From Bacillota bacterium (GTDB taxonomy: Bacteria; Bacillota; Clostridia; Christensenellales; Aristaeellaceae), in contig JAEWVC010000085.1 of assembly GCA_023459275.1 (NCBI GenBank), forward strand, positions 1 through 64,000: a DNA stretch of 64,000 nt. The letters are read 5' to 3'. Of the stretch, positions 1 through 7,409 are shown one piece after another. The translations under genes were made by a program, and so were the position numbers. Every line of letters begins with the position of its first letter. Within the stretch, counting starts at the first letter, position 1. The notes under the pieces were generated by a model, which was given only the letters and a program-made list of their open reading frames with translations, was not told the DNA's origin and searched no databases.

Positions 1-1
1 G

Positions 2-58
2 TATAGAAAGCATTTATTACCAGTAGATGATATATCAATAGGGGAGCGAAGGCAATAA
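2..58 (+). CDS. 3' end of an unidentified upstream gene (partial)
   Basis: An open frame enters from the left edge and ends in TAA, which shares its last base with the ATG of the next gene (TAATG). Only 18 codons are visible, ending in ISIGERRQ, too little to identify a family. The one-base stop/start overlap suggests translational coupling with the MazG-like gene, so the real operon probably begins outside the window. The frame could also be open by chance. Confidence 0.4.
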   Translation, partial: YRKHLLPVDDISIGERRQ

Positions 59-381
59 TGAAACATATAGTCTACAATAAGCTTGTGCGTGATCGCATTC
101 CTGAAATCATTGCAGCCTCCGGGAAGCTATGTGATACCCGTATCCTCTCTGATGAGGAATATATCGCAATGTTGAGAATCAAGCTGCACGAGGAAATAGC
201 TGAATATGAAGAAAGCTGCGAATTGGAAGAGCTCGCCGATATCCTCGAAATCCTACATGCGCTGGCTGTTGCTGGTGGCAGTACGCCAGAGAAATTGGAA
301 GCTGTGCGCGCTCATAAAGCTAATAAGCGTGGGGGATTCACAGAAAGAATATTCTTGATATCAGTGGATGAAGAGGACTGA
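58..381 (+). CDS. MazG-like nucleotide pyrophosphohydrolase (house-cleaning NTPase)
   Basis: A 107-residue all-alpha protein of the MazG superfamily (COG4997-like), predicted to hydrolyse non-canonical or excess NTPs to NMP and PPi in the cytoplasm. The metal-binding motifs are visible: EEIAE at residues 45-49 and EELAD at 57-61, with the family hallmarks KLVRDRIPEI near the N-terminus and RGGF at 91-94. The start is chosen because ATG at 58 follows GGGGAG and overlaps the previous stop. It sits 15 bp upstream of the nuclease-helicase gene and is probably co-transcribed with it. MazG-type enzymes next to helicase-nucleases occur in phage-defence and mobile regions, so a nucleotide-depletion or signalling role is possible, but that is inference. 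The gene is more AT-rich than the rest of the window. Confidence 0.8.
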   Translation: MKHIVYNKLVRDRIPEIIAASGKLCDTRILSDEEYIAMLRIKLHEEIAEYEESCELEELADILEILHALAVAGGSTPEKLEAVRAHKANKRGGFTERIFLISVDEED

Positions 382-396
382 TACGGAGGAATACAA

Positions 397-2658
397 ATGC
401 AGTTACATGCCATTTCAGGAAGCACGGCAGAGGATTTATTCATTGATCTGTTTTCAGAAACCTTCGGTGCGGAAAAGGCTGGCTATTTATATACGCAGTA
501 CCCGTTTTTTGATATTTATCAGAATCAGCGTTTTGCAGATTTTCTGATTGAAAGCGGATTCCGGCGCATTGCTATTGAAATTGATGATGAAGCATCACAT
601 AATCCACGGCTGGTTGCTCAGAACAAACTCTGGGACGATCTGCTTAAGCAGAACAGCATGGTTTACAAGGGCTGGGATTTCTATCGCTGGGCTGTCCGCC
701 AGATGCAGACACAGCCGGAGACGGTTAAGGACGAATTGCGTGTGTTCCTAGGCTCGCATCCGAAGTTCCGCGAGATGGAGGATTATCTGCCAACCCAGCG
801 TGCGGTTTCACTGGATGGCGGTAAATTGGAGCTTAAGCACCATCAGCAGGAAGCTCTGGAGGCTCTGGTAAAACTGCGCTCCGAACGCGCTACCATTGCT
901 CTCCTATACCATGCCACAGGAACTGGCAAAACAGTTACGGCAGTCACTGATGCCAAGCGCTGCTGCGGACGAGTGCTGATGGTTGCGCATACACGAGAAC
1001 TGCTAGCGCAGGCTGAAAACACTTTTCGCATGTTATGGCCGGAAGTATCAGTTGGACAGTATATGGAATCGGTTAAGAAAAAAGATGCGCATGTTGTGTG
1101 CGGCAGCATCCAGTCTGTGGCCATGCATCTGGAGGACTTCGACGAGAACGAGTTTGAATACTTGATTATAGACGAAGCTCATCATGCATCTGCTGACACC
1201 TATCAACGTGTACTGTCTTATTTCCACCCGAAATTCACATTGGGACTTACCGCAACGCCTGAGCGTGCTGACGATCAGAATATACTAGAAATCTTCAAGA
1301 ATACAGCCCATAAGCTGGACATCGAAACGGCAGTGGAAATCGGCGAGCTGGTACCGATTCGTTGTATCCGCATTCATACCAATATTGACCTGACAAAAGT
1401 ACGCTTTAACTCTATTCAGTACAATATCCGTGACCTGGAAAGCAGAATATATGTACCAGAACGTAACCGCCTGATCGTGGATACATGGATGGAATTTGTG
1501 AAGGACAAGCGAACCGTAGTATTCGCTGCATCTGTCAAACATGCGGAGGAGATTGCTGGCTTGTTCCGCGATCGGGGAGTCAAAGCCATTACTGTATCGG
1601 GTGGAATGAAGACGTCCGCCCGTAGCGAGTACTTGGCGCGGTTTGCACGTGGTGAAATCAATGTGCTGTGCGCCTGCGACCTGCTAAACGAAGGCTGGGA
1701 TTGCCCTCAGACGGAAGTGCTGTTCATGGCTCGGCCAACGATGTCCCGCGTCCTGTATACGCAGCAATTGGGGCGTGGTATGCGGTTATATGAGGGTAAG
1801 GATAGCTTGATGGTATTCGATTTTGTGGACAATGCCAGCCAGTATAACATGCCATTTTCCATACATCGCCTTTTCAAACTGAAGGACTACAAACCGGGTG
1901 CGCTGGCCATCGCTCCAGCTCAACAGAGGACTGTTGAGGATTCGCTATATATGAAAGGGGAGAAGCCTGAGGCACTGGTGGACTATCCTGTCAGTGTCAC
2001 GGATTACGAAGCCGTAGACATCTTCAATTGGCAGGAAGAAGCCGAAAACATGATCAGCCAGATGGAATTTGTGCGGCGCGTGAATGTGCAGGCTGAAACG
2101 ATAGAACGAATGGTGCGAGAGGGCAAGCTCTTGCCTGATCTTGTCGTGCCAATGAGCGAGCACCGCACATTCAAGTATTTCAAGGAGGATACGCTGAAAG
2201 CCTATTCCGCAGACTTTGGCTGGACGCTGATCGATGATAATAACAGGAAGCAGTTGTTCATGGACATGGTGCGAACGATGGACATGAGCTATTCCTACAA
2301 GCCTATGCTCCTGAAAGCTATACTTGCCAATGCTGACGAGAAGGGCCGTGTGAAACTATCGGACATCGTGGCCTACTTCCGGGCTTTTTACGCGGATCGT
2401 ACCAACCATGATCTTTTCGTCGAAAAGCCTAACAGCCTTTTTGCCAATGGCGATTATACTGACAAAGAGGCTGAAAGAAACATACTTTCCAATCCGTTCA
2501 AACGCTTTGAAGATATGCAGATGCTGCATCACACAAAGACGCTGGGAATCATCGAAGTGGATCAGACAGTATGGAAAAAGTTGCAGCCGGATGAAAAAGA
2601 AGAAATATTACGTGTGTGTGAGGACAAACTAAATGCATATTATAGGAGGATTAGCTGA
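397..2658 (+). CDS. SF2 DEAD/DEAH-box helicase with N-terminal nuclease-like domain
   Basis: A 753-residue protein. Residues about 1-125 resemble a DUF559/Vsr-type PD-(D/E)XK nuclease: D48, then E61-I-D63, H68, D80-D81 and GWxxxR at 92-97. A superfamily 2 helicase core follows: Walker A ATGTGKT at 173-179, DEAH at 259-262, TATPER at 285-290, motif V (NEGWDCPQ) near 431-438 and motif VI QQLGRGMR at 456-463. The C-terminal third (about 500-753) is a separate helical region with no motif I recognise. The family relates to type III restriction Res subunits and stand-alone defence helicases. It follows the MazG-like gene by 15 bp with GGAGG before the ATG. Likely a DNA-unwinding nuclease in defence or repair; the substrate is unknown. 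Base composition is AT-richer than downstream genes, suggesting transfer. Confidence 0.85.
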   Translation: MQLHAISGSTAEDLFIDLFSETFGAEKAGYLYTQYPFFDIYQNQRFADFLIESGFRRIAIEIDDEASHNPRLVAQNKLWDDLLKQNSMVYKGWDFYRWAVRQMQTQPETVKDELRVFLGSHPKFREMEDYLPTQRAVSLDGGKLELKHHQQEALEALVKLRSERATIALLYHATGTGKTVTAVTDAKRCCGRVLMVAHTRELLAQAENTFRMLWPEVSVGQYMESVKKKDAHVVCGSIQSVAMHLEDFDENEFEYLIIDEAHHASADTYQRVLSYFHPKFTLGLTATPERADDQNILEIFKNTAHKLDIETAVEIGELVPIRCIRIHTNIDLTKVRFNSIQYNIRDLESRIYVPERNRLIVDTWMEFVKDKRTVVFAASVKHAEEIAGLFRDRGVKAITVSGGMKTSARSEYLARFARGEINVLCACDLLNEGWDCPQTEVLFMARPTMSRVLYTQQLGRGMRLYEGKDSLMVFDFVDNASQYNMPFSIHRLFKLKDYKPGALAIAPAQQRTVEDSLYMKGEKPEALVDYPVSVTDYEAVDIFNWQEEAENMISQMEFVRRVNVQAETIERMVREGKLLPDLVVPMSEHRTFKYFKEDTLKAYSADFGWTLIDDNNRKQLFMDMVRTMDMSYSYKPMLLKAILANADEKGRVKLSDIVAYFRAFYADRTNHDLFVEKPNSLFANGDYTDKEAERNILSNPFKRFEDMQMLHHTKTLGIIEVDQTVWKKLQPDEKEEILRVCEDKLNAYYRRIS

Positions 2659-2737
2659 TTACACCGTGCTCAGATGCAAAACGGCGATACTAAAGATACA
2701 CTTGCTGGATAATTGTATTGAATTTAAGCAAAAAAAT

Positions 2738-2757
2738 AAGCCCGCAATGGGCTTTTT
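2738..2757 (+). terminator. rho-independent terminator after the helicase gene
   Basis: AAGCCC-GCAAT-GGGCTT followed by a T-run on the plus strand. The reverse strand also has a T-run after the stem, so it can act in both directions. Confidence 0.75.
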
Positions 2758-2776
2758 CTATGTATATTGCGCTCCT

Positions 2777-2891
2777 GGCTCTACCAACTGAGCCAACAGA
2801 CCATGATCCACAATCCGTTTTGGTGAACGGTATTGGTTGGTGTTTTATGTGAACTAGCCACAATGGACTACCAACTGAGCCAACAGACCAT
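2777..2891 (-). repeat. duplicated tRNA 5'-half fragments (possible att remnants)
   Basis: A perfect 24-bp direct repeat lies at 2781-2804 and 2868-2891. On the minus strand it reads like the start of a tRNA: a 7-nt acceptor strand, T-G, then the D-arm GCTCAGTTGGTAG. The first copy also contains the second half of the D-stem (GAGC). Neither copy has an anticodon arm, T-arm or 3' end, so these are not functional tRNAs. Such fragments are typical leftovers at the ends of elements integrated into tRNA genes. No integrase is visible nearby. Confidence 0.55.
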
Positions 2892-3275
2892 AACGATTTT
2901 CCTGTCTTCATTCTGCGACAGCCTTTGCAACCGGGTGAGAACAGACGCGAACCAGGAAATTTTCCCATCGCCATCACTGGCGACGGGACATATCATATCA
3001 CAGCAGCAGGAGCTTGTCAATCACAAAAAACAAAATCCCTGGGTCGGCGCGTGAAGGATGAATGCGTGAGCCATGGGAGGCACAGAAGAGGCCGCAAGCC
3101 AGCATGCACGCATATGAGCTGCTCCGCGACGCGGTTTTGCACTGGGCCAGTTCTGTGAAGCCTGCATCTTCCGGGGCAGGGAGGAGTTTTCATATTCACC
3201 GGCGAAAAACTAAAACCGCCCGCAAGGGCGGCCTGGAGCAAAAGATCTTGTTTTTTATGAAAAGGAGCGCTGCCA

Positions 3276-4430
3276 ATGTCCAAAAAGCTGCTGATCGTCC
3301 ATGGAGGAGGCCCTACCGCGGTATTGAACGCTTCGCTTTACGGGGCGGTTACGAAGGCCGGGGAATCCGATGAAATTTCGGAAGTGTACGGCGCCCAAGG
3401 CGGCACGAACGGGCTGCTCAAGGAGAAGTTCCTGCGCCTTGACATGCTTTCCCGGGATCAGTTGGACAAGCTGCGCTATACCCCCGGTACCGTGATCGGC
3501 ACCTCCCGCTTTCCGCTTTCGGAAGCGGATTATGCACGGATGGCGGACATCTGCCTTCAAAATGGCTTCCAATATGTGCTTTTCAGCGGCGGGAACGGCA
3601 CCATGGACACCTGCCTGAAAATGCATAGGGCATGTGAAAAGCATGGTATCCTGGTGGCCGGCATCCCCAAAACGGTGGACAACGATATCTCTGCCACCGA
3701 CCATGCGCCGGGGTATGGCAGCGCGGCGCGGTTTATCGCCATGGCTTGCAAGGAAGTGGCGGAGGATGTCAGGTCCATGCCAATCCATGTGAGCATATTG
3801 GAGGCCATGGGAAGAAACGCCGGCTGGATCACCGCCGCCGCCGCCCTCGCCAGAAAAGGCCAGGAAGATGCCCCGCATATCATATGTTTCCCGGAGAGGC
3901 CTTTTGACGAGGATGCTTTTTTGCAGCGGGTGGAAACGCTGCATCAAAGATACGGCGGCGTGGTGGTGGTGGCCAGTGAAGGTCTGAAGGGCAAATCGGG
4001 CGAACCGGTCACGCCGGCAATTTTCAAAAGCGGGCGCGCCACCTACTACGGGGATGTGGGCACCCATCTGGCGGGGCTTGTCATCCGCCGCCTGGGGATC
4101 AAGGCCCGCAGCGAAAAACCCGGGATCCTGGGCCGCGCCTCCATCATGATGCAATCGCCCGTGGACAGGGAAGAGGCGGTGCAGGCGGGCGCCGAGGCGG
4201 TGCGCAGCGTTCTGGAGGGTCAAAGCGGCATCATGACCGGCTTTGAGCGGCTGAGCGGCGAGCCTTACCGTATGCGCATCATCCGCATCCCCCTGGAAAC
4301 CGCGGCGCTTACGGAGCGCACGCTGCCGGAGAACTACATCGCGGAGGATGGGTTTGATGTGACGCCGGAATTCCTTCGCTGGGCGCGGCCGCTGATAGGC
4401 GGGCCGCTGCCGGAATTTTTTGCCTGGTGA
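3276..4430 (+). CDS. 6-phosphofructokinase family protein, PPi-type features
   Basis: A 384-residue PfkA-family sugar-phosphate kinase. The nucleotide/PPi loop is GGNGT at 105-109 and the catalytic loop is PKTVDND at 131-137, with D135 as the likely base. K132 occupies the position that is Lys in PPi-dependent enzymes and Gly in ATP-dependent ones, while the GGD-D signature of classic PPi-PFKs is absent (GGN-G), so the phosphoryl donor is uncertain. Phosphate-binding arginines appear kept (R180 in EAMGR, R278, R287), but the His of E. coli GHIQR is Ile (GILGR). It opens a catabolic cluster with PGI-, aldolase- and TIM-like genes, so its substrate is probably a ketose phosphate or analogue rather than housekeeping fructose-6-phosphate. 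It ends overlapping the LacI regulator. Confidence 0.85.
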   Translation: MSKKLLIVHGGGPTAVLNASLYGAVTKAGESDEISEVYGAQGGTNGLLKEKFLRLDMLSRDQLDKLRYTPGTVIGTSRFPLSEADYARMADICLQNGFQYVLFSGGNGTMDTCLKMHRACEKHGILVAGIPKTVDNDISATDHAPGYGSAARFIAMACKEVAEDVRSMPIHVSILEAMGRNAGWITAAAALARKGQEDAPHIICFPERPFDEDAFLQRVETLHQRYGGVVVVASEGLKGKSGEPVTPAIFKSGRATYYGDVGTHLAGLVIRRLGIKARSEKPGILGRASIMMQSPVDREEAVQAGAEAVRSVLEGQSGIMTGFERLSGEPYRMRIIRIPLETAALTERTLPENYIAEDGFDVTPEFLRWARPLIGGPLPEFFAW

Positions 4431-4435
4431 TCTGT

Positions 4436-5419
4436 ATGTCCCTGAAAGAAATCGCAAAACTGACAGGTGTTTCCGTTTCCACGGTATCCAGGGTCCTTTC
4501 CGGGAAGGACCCCAAGTTTGCTTCCCAGCATGTCCGGGACAGGATCTGGGAAACGGCCCGCGGCCTGCAATACGTTCCCAACCAAGCGGCCCGCGTGCTC
4601 CAGGGGAAGCATGAAAGCAGGGAACCGTATCAAATTCTGGTGGCTATCAGCCCCATCCGGGATACGTATAACAATGATTTCTTTCATATGCTGGTCCAGG
4701 CGGTCAGCGAACAAACGGCCCGCAGCGGCTGTATGCTGGGCAAAATGGCCTATGTGGACGAGTTTCTGGACCCGCAGCCCGAGCAGGGCAAGACCGCGGG
4801 CGTCGTCGTCATGGGCCGCTGCGAACCTGCCATGCTGCATAGGCTGAACGATCTGTATCCATACATCGCTTGCGTGGGGCTTAACCCCTTTCCCAAGGAG
4901 ATGGACCAGGTGCTGTGCGATGGCAAGCTGGCGGCGGAAATGGCTGTGGAGCACCTGCTGGGCCAGGGCTATACCCGCATCGGCTACATGGGGGAATGTG
5001 TCAACGAGATCCGCTACAGGGGGTACAGGGAAACGCTGCAGAAGCACGGCATCGCCATTGAACGCGGGCTGATTTTTGAGACGTCCCAATCAGAACAGGG
5101 TGGAGCGCAGGCTGCCCAGCAGGTACTTAAAGCCGAACAGCCGCCCACCGCCCTGTTCTGCGCCAACGACGCCACGGCCATCGGCCTCCTGAAAGCCTTG
5201 CGGTGGGCGCGGCCCGATGCCGCGATACCCGCGATGATCTCCATTGACAACATCGAAAAGGCGCAGCGGGTGGAGCATGCGCTCACCACCATCCATATTC
5301 CTGTTGACCAGATGGGCGCCATGACGGTGAAAGTGCTGCTTGACCGTATGCAGGGCGGTCATTCCTCGCCGCTCCGGGTGGAATTCCCCGGCAGCATCGT
5401 GCGCCGAAAAAGCAGCTGA
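4436..5419 (+). CDS. LacI-family transcriptional regulator
   Basis: A repressor of about 327 residues. The N-terminus is a LacI helix-turn-helix (SLKEIAKLTGVSVSTVSRVL) followed by the hinge (YVPNQAARVL) and a periplasmic-binding-protein-like effector domain with the ASxxD-type FCANDATAIG motif. The best start is ATG 4436; GTG 4427, which overlaps the kinase stop codon, is an in-frame alternative. The gene sits between the PFK-like kinase and the transporter genes. Two perfect inverted repeats lie in the promoter region just downstream (5473-5482 and 5506-5520), making it the obvious candidate regulator of the cluster from 5629 onward. The inducer is unknown and is presumably the sugar-like substrate or its phosphate. 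Confidence 0.9.
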   Translation: MSLKEIAKLTGVSVSTVSRVLSGKDPKFASQHVRDRIWETARGLQYVPNQAARVLQGKHESREPYQILVAISPIRDTYNNDFFHMLVQAVSEQTARSGCMLGKMAYVDEFLDPQPEQGKTAGVVVMGRCEPAMLHRLNDLYPYIACVGLNPFPKEMDQVLCDGKLAAEMAVEHLLGQGYTRIGYMGECVNEIRYRGYRETLQKHGIAIERGLIFETSQSEQGGAQAAQQVLKAEQPPTALFCANDATAIGLLKALRWARPDAAIPAMISIDNIEKAQRVEHALTTIHIPVDQMGAMTVKVLLDRMQGGHSSPLRVEFPGSIVRRKSS

Positions 5420-5472
5420 AGGAAAAGCTGCGCCTGGGATATTCCGGCATGATTTTTTTATACCTGTTAGAG

Positions 5473-5482
5473 CAAACGTTTG
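5473..5482. promoter_or_regulatory. CAAACGTTTG palindrome, candidate LacI operator
   Basis: A perfect 10-bp palindrome with the central CG typical of LacI/GalR-family operators. It lies 13 bp upstream of the -35 box, directly after the LacI-family gene. Confidence 0.5.
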
Positions 5483-5495
5483 TGTATTTTATACA

Positions 5496-5524
5496 TTGTT
5501 GAACCTATCAGCGGCTGATATAAT
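5496..5524 (+). promoter_or_regulatory. sigma-A promoter for the transporter/catabolic operon
   Basis: TTGTTG (5496-5501), a 17-bp spacer and a perfect TATAAT (5519-5524), about 105 bp ahead of the permease gene. Confidence 0.65.
5506..5520. promoter_or_regulatory. TATCAGCGGCTGATA inverted repeat inside the promoter
   Basis: A perfect 7+1+7 inverted repeat filling the spacer and overlapping the -10 box. Protein bound here would block RNA polymerase. It is a second operator candidate for the adjacent LacI-family protein or for an unseen regulator. Confidence 0.5.
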
Positions 5525-5628
5525 ATTCTTACAAAAAGGCATAAAGCCGCCAATATAACAGCCCCGGAGGACAAACCACTGCTCCTGCACCATGGCCGCT
5601 ATCCTGAAATCTGGAGGGGGACATTTAT

Positions 5629-6441
5629 ATGGCATCAATTTTCGGGCACAATTCATCCTCCAGGCCGCGCAAACTGAAGGACTTCGGGGAAGGCTCCAAA
5701 AAAGTGCGTAACCTGCTGATGGCCGCATCCTTGATCGGAGGCATCCTGATATGGTATGCCTTGTCAAAGGACCGGGTCATCGGTGTCATTCTGGCCGGTC
5801 CGGACGATGTGATCCAGAAGGCGCTCAGGGAGGAATGGGCTGCGGGGCGCCTGCAGAAGAACATCCTCTATTCCCTCACCAGGGTCCTTTCCGGGTGGGG
5901 GCTGGCGTTTTTGTCCGCCGTGCCCGTTGCCTTTCTCATGGGCTGGTACAACAAATTCAAGAACGTCATGGATCCGTGGATCCAGTTTTTGCGCACCATT
6001 CCGCCTATCGCGCTCATCCCGCTGGTGATCCTTTTTATGGGCATCGGGGAAGAAGCAAAGATCATCGTGATTTATATCACCTCCTTTCTGGTGATGGTGG
6101 TCACCATCTACCAGGGCGTGCGCAATGTGGACAGGACGCTGGTGAAGGCGGCATATACCTTTGGGGCGGGGGATTTTGATATCTTCTTCCGGGTCATCGT
6201 TCCCGCGTCCTTTCCTTATATTCTGGTGGCGGCCAGGCTTGGCATATCCACGGGGCTCACCACCCTGATCGCCGCGGAGATGACGGGCACCATCTACGGA
6301 CTTGGCAACATGATCCAGGAGGCGCAATTGTACTTCCGGATGGATAAGGTCATGCTGGGCATTATCTGCATCGGCGCTATCGGCTTTTTTCTGGACCGTA
6401 TCCTCCTGCTGGTGGAGAAGCGGCTTACCCGCTGGCTGTAA
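5629..6441 (+). CDS. NitT/TauT-type ABC transporter permease (SsuC-like)
   Basis: A 270-residue inner-membrane permease with about six hydrophobic segments and the BPD_transp_1 signature (AAYTFGAGDFDIFFRVIVPASFP, near 165-187). The family imports small organic anions such as taurine, alkanesulfonates, nitrate or pyrimidine precursors. Ribosome binding site GGAGGGGG lies 8 bp before ATG. It follows the promoter at 5496-5524 and is the first gene of the transporter set. Its ATPase is downstream at 6620 and its binding protein at 9379. An unusual 158-bp palindrome begins right after its stop codon. The substrate cannot be read from the sequence. Confidence 0.88.
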   Translation: MASIFGHNSSSRPRKLKDFGEGSKKVRNLLMAASLIGGILIWYALSKDRVIGVILAGPDDVIQKALREEWAAGRLQKNILYSLTRVLSGWGLAFLSAVPVAFLMGWYNKFKNVMDPWIQFLRTIPPIALIPLVILFMGIGEEAKIIVIYITSFLVMVVTIYQGVRNVDRTLVKAAYTFGAGDFDIFFRVIVPASFPYILVAARLGISTGLTTLIAAEMTGTIYGLGNMIQEAQLYFRMDKVMLGIICIGAIGFFLDRILLLVEKRLTRWL

Positions 6442-6599
6442 TACTATTTCCAAACATTATTTCGTCGTTACGGCGGTTCTTTTCGCGCAGGACCGTGTCG
6501 CCTTCCGCTCAGCGTAGCACTGCTACGCCTCGCTCCGTCTCCTTGCCCTGCATCGAAAATTCCTCGCCGCGTTGGACGAAATAATATTTTACAATAGCA
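6442..6599. repeat. 158-bp imperfect palindrome (repeat family copy A)
   Basis: Starts directly after the permease stop codon. The left arm (TACTATTTCC..., ATTATTTCGTC) pairs with the right arm (GACGAAATAAT..., AATAGCA), and the apex is GCGTAGCA-C-TGCTACGC (6512-6528). The inner part of its right arm aligns with copy B at 16621-16781. In RNA it would form one long hairpin between ssuC-like and ssuB-like genes. It could be a MITE-like element or an RNA processing/attenuation element. Confidence 0.7.
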
Positions 6600-6619
6600 T
6601 AAGGAAGGAGGATAAGAGG

Positions 6620-7399
6620 ATGAAAAACCCCAAGATCGTGATCAAGGACCTGAGCAAGACCTATCACAGCACCAAGGGCGATGTGGTCGCGCTGAACCAT
6701 GTGGACCTGGAGATAGGGGATAACGAGTTTGTCTGCATCGTGGGGCCTTCCGGCTGCGGAAAATCCACCCTTTTGAATATCCTGGCTGGCCTGGAGCCCT
6801 ACGAGGACGGCAGCGTTACCATGAACGGCCGGCCCATTATCGGGCCCGGCAACGACAGGGGCGTCATTTTCCAGCAGTATGCTTTATTCCCTTGGCTGAC
6901 GGTGCGCGACAACATTGCCTTTGGCCTAAAGTACAAGGGCTATAATAAAAAGAAAGCTGCGGAAGTCACCGAGCGCTACATGGAAATGGTGGACCTGAAG
7001 GAATTTGCCGACAGCTATCCCAAGGAGCTGTCCGGCGGCATGAAGCAGCGGGTAGCCATCGCCAGGGGATATGCCATTTCACCGGATGTGCTTTTGATGG
7101 ATGAGCCCTTCGGCGCGCTGGACGCACAGACAAGGGCCCAGCTGCAGGAGGATCTCCTGCGCACTTGGGAGAAGGAGCGCAAGACCTGCTTCTTCATCAC
7201 CCACGATGTGGAGGAGGCCGTGCTCCTGTCCCAGCGCGTTGTTATCATGAGCGCGCGGCCCGGGCGCGTCAAGGAAATCGTGGACATTGACCTGCCCTAC
7301 CCCCGCAACCAGGAGACCAAGCTCAGCGGCCGGTTCGCGGAACTGAAAAACCGGATCTGGGCCAACGTGTACAAGGAATACCTGGAAGTAAAAAAGTAA
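6620..7399 (+). CDS. NitT/TauT-type ABC transporter ATPase (SsuB/TauB-like)
   Basis: A 259-residue ABC ATPase. Walker A is GPSGCGKST (about 43-51), the Q-loop is FQQYALFPW, the signature is LSGGMKQR (about 141-148) and Walker B is LLMDEPFGALD with a following switch His in FITHDVEEAV. This is the classic SsuB/TauB/NrtD arrangement. ATG 6620 is chosen because GGAGGATAAGAGG precedes it; an earlier in-frame ATG would lie inside the palindromic repeat. It energises the permease at 5629 and works with the binding protein at 9379. It is followed 10 bp later by the Gfo/Idh dehydrogenase, so transport and metabolism genes are interleaved in one operon. Confidence 0.92.
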   Translation: MKNPKIVIKDLSKTYHSTKGDVVALNHVDLEIGDNEFVCIVGPSGCGKSTLLNILAGLEPYEDGSVTMNGRPIIGPGNDRGVIFQQYALFPWLTVRDNIAFGLKYKGYNKKKAAEVTERYMEMVDLKEFADSYPKELSGGMKQRVAIARGYAISPDVLLMDEPFGALDAQTRAQLQEDLLRTWEKERKTCFFITHDVEEAVLLSQRVVIMSARPGRVKEIVDIDLPYPRNQETKLSGRFAELKNRIWANVYKEYLEVKK

Positions 7400-7409
7400 G
7401 GAACGCAGC

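Larger units (their letters stand above)
2659..3275. other. 617-bp intergenic stretch, probable island border
   Basis: No credible gene was seen. It holds a rho-independent terminator (2738-2757), two tRNA 5'-half fragments on the minus strand (2777-2891) and a GC hairpin at 3216-3231 (CCGCCC-GCAA-GGGCGG) that lacks a following T-run. The AGGAGC ribosome binding site of the PFK-like gene lies at its right end. Base composition changes from AT-rich to GC-rich across it. Confidence 0.7.

Noticed and set aside
2777..2891. Two tRNA genes on the minus strand.
   Set aside because: Only the acceptor 5' strand and D-arm are present; anticodon arm, T-arm and 3' end are missing.
3255..4457. Long antisense open frame (about 400 codons) opposite the PFK-like gene; a similar 646-codon frame lies at 21611-23551 opposite the pxp genes.
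   Set aside because: Both are Arg/His/Gly-rich shadows expected opposite high-GC coding DNA, with no ribosome sites or family motifs, while the opposite strand encodes clear enzymes.
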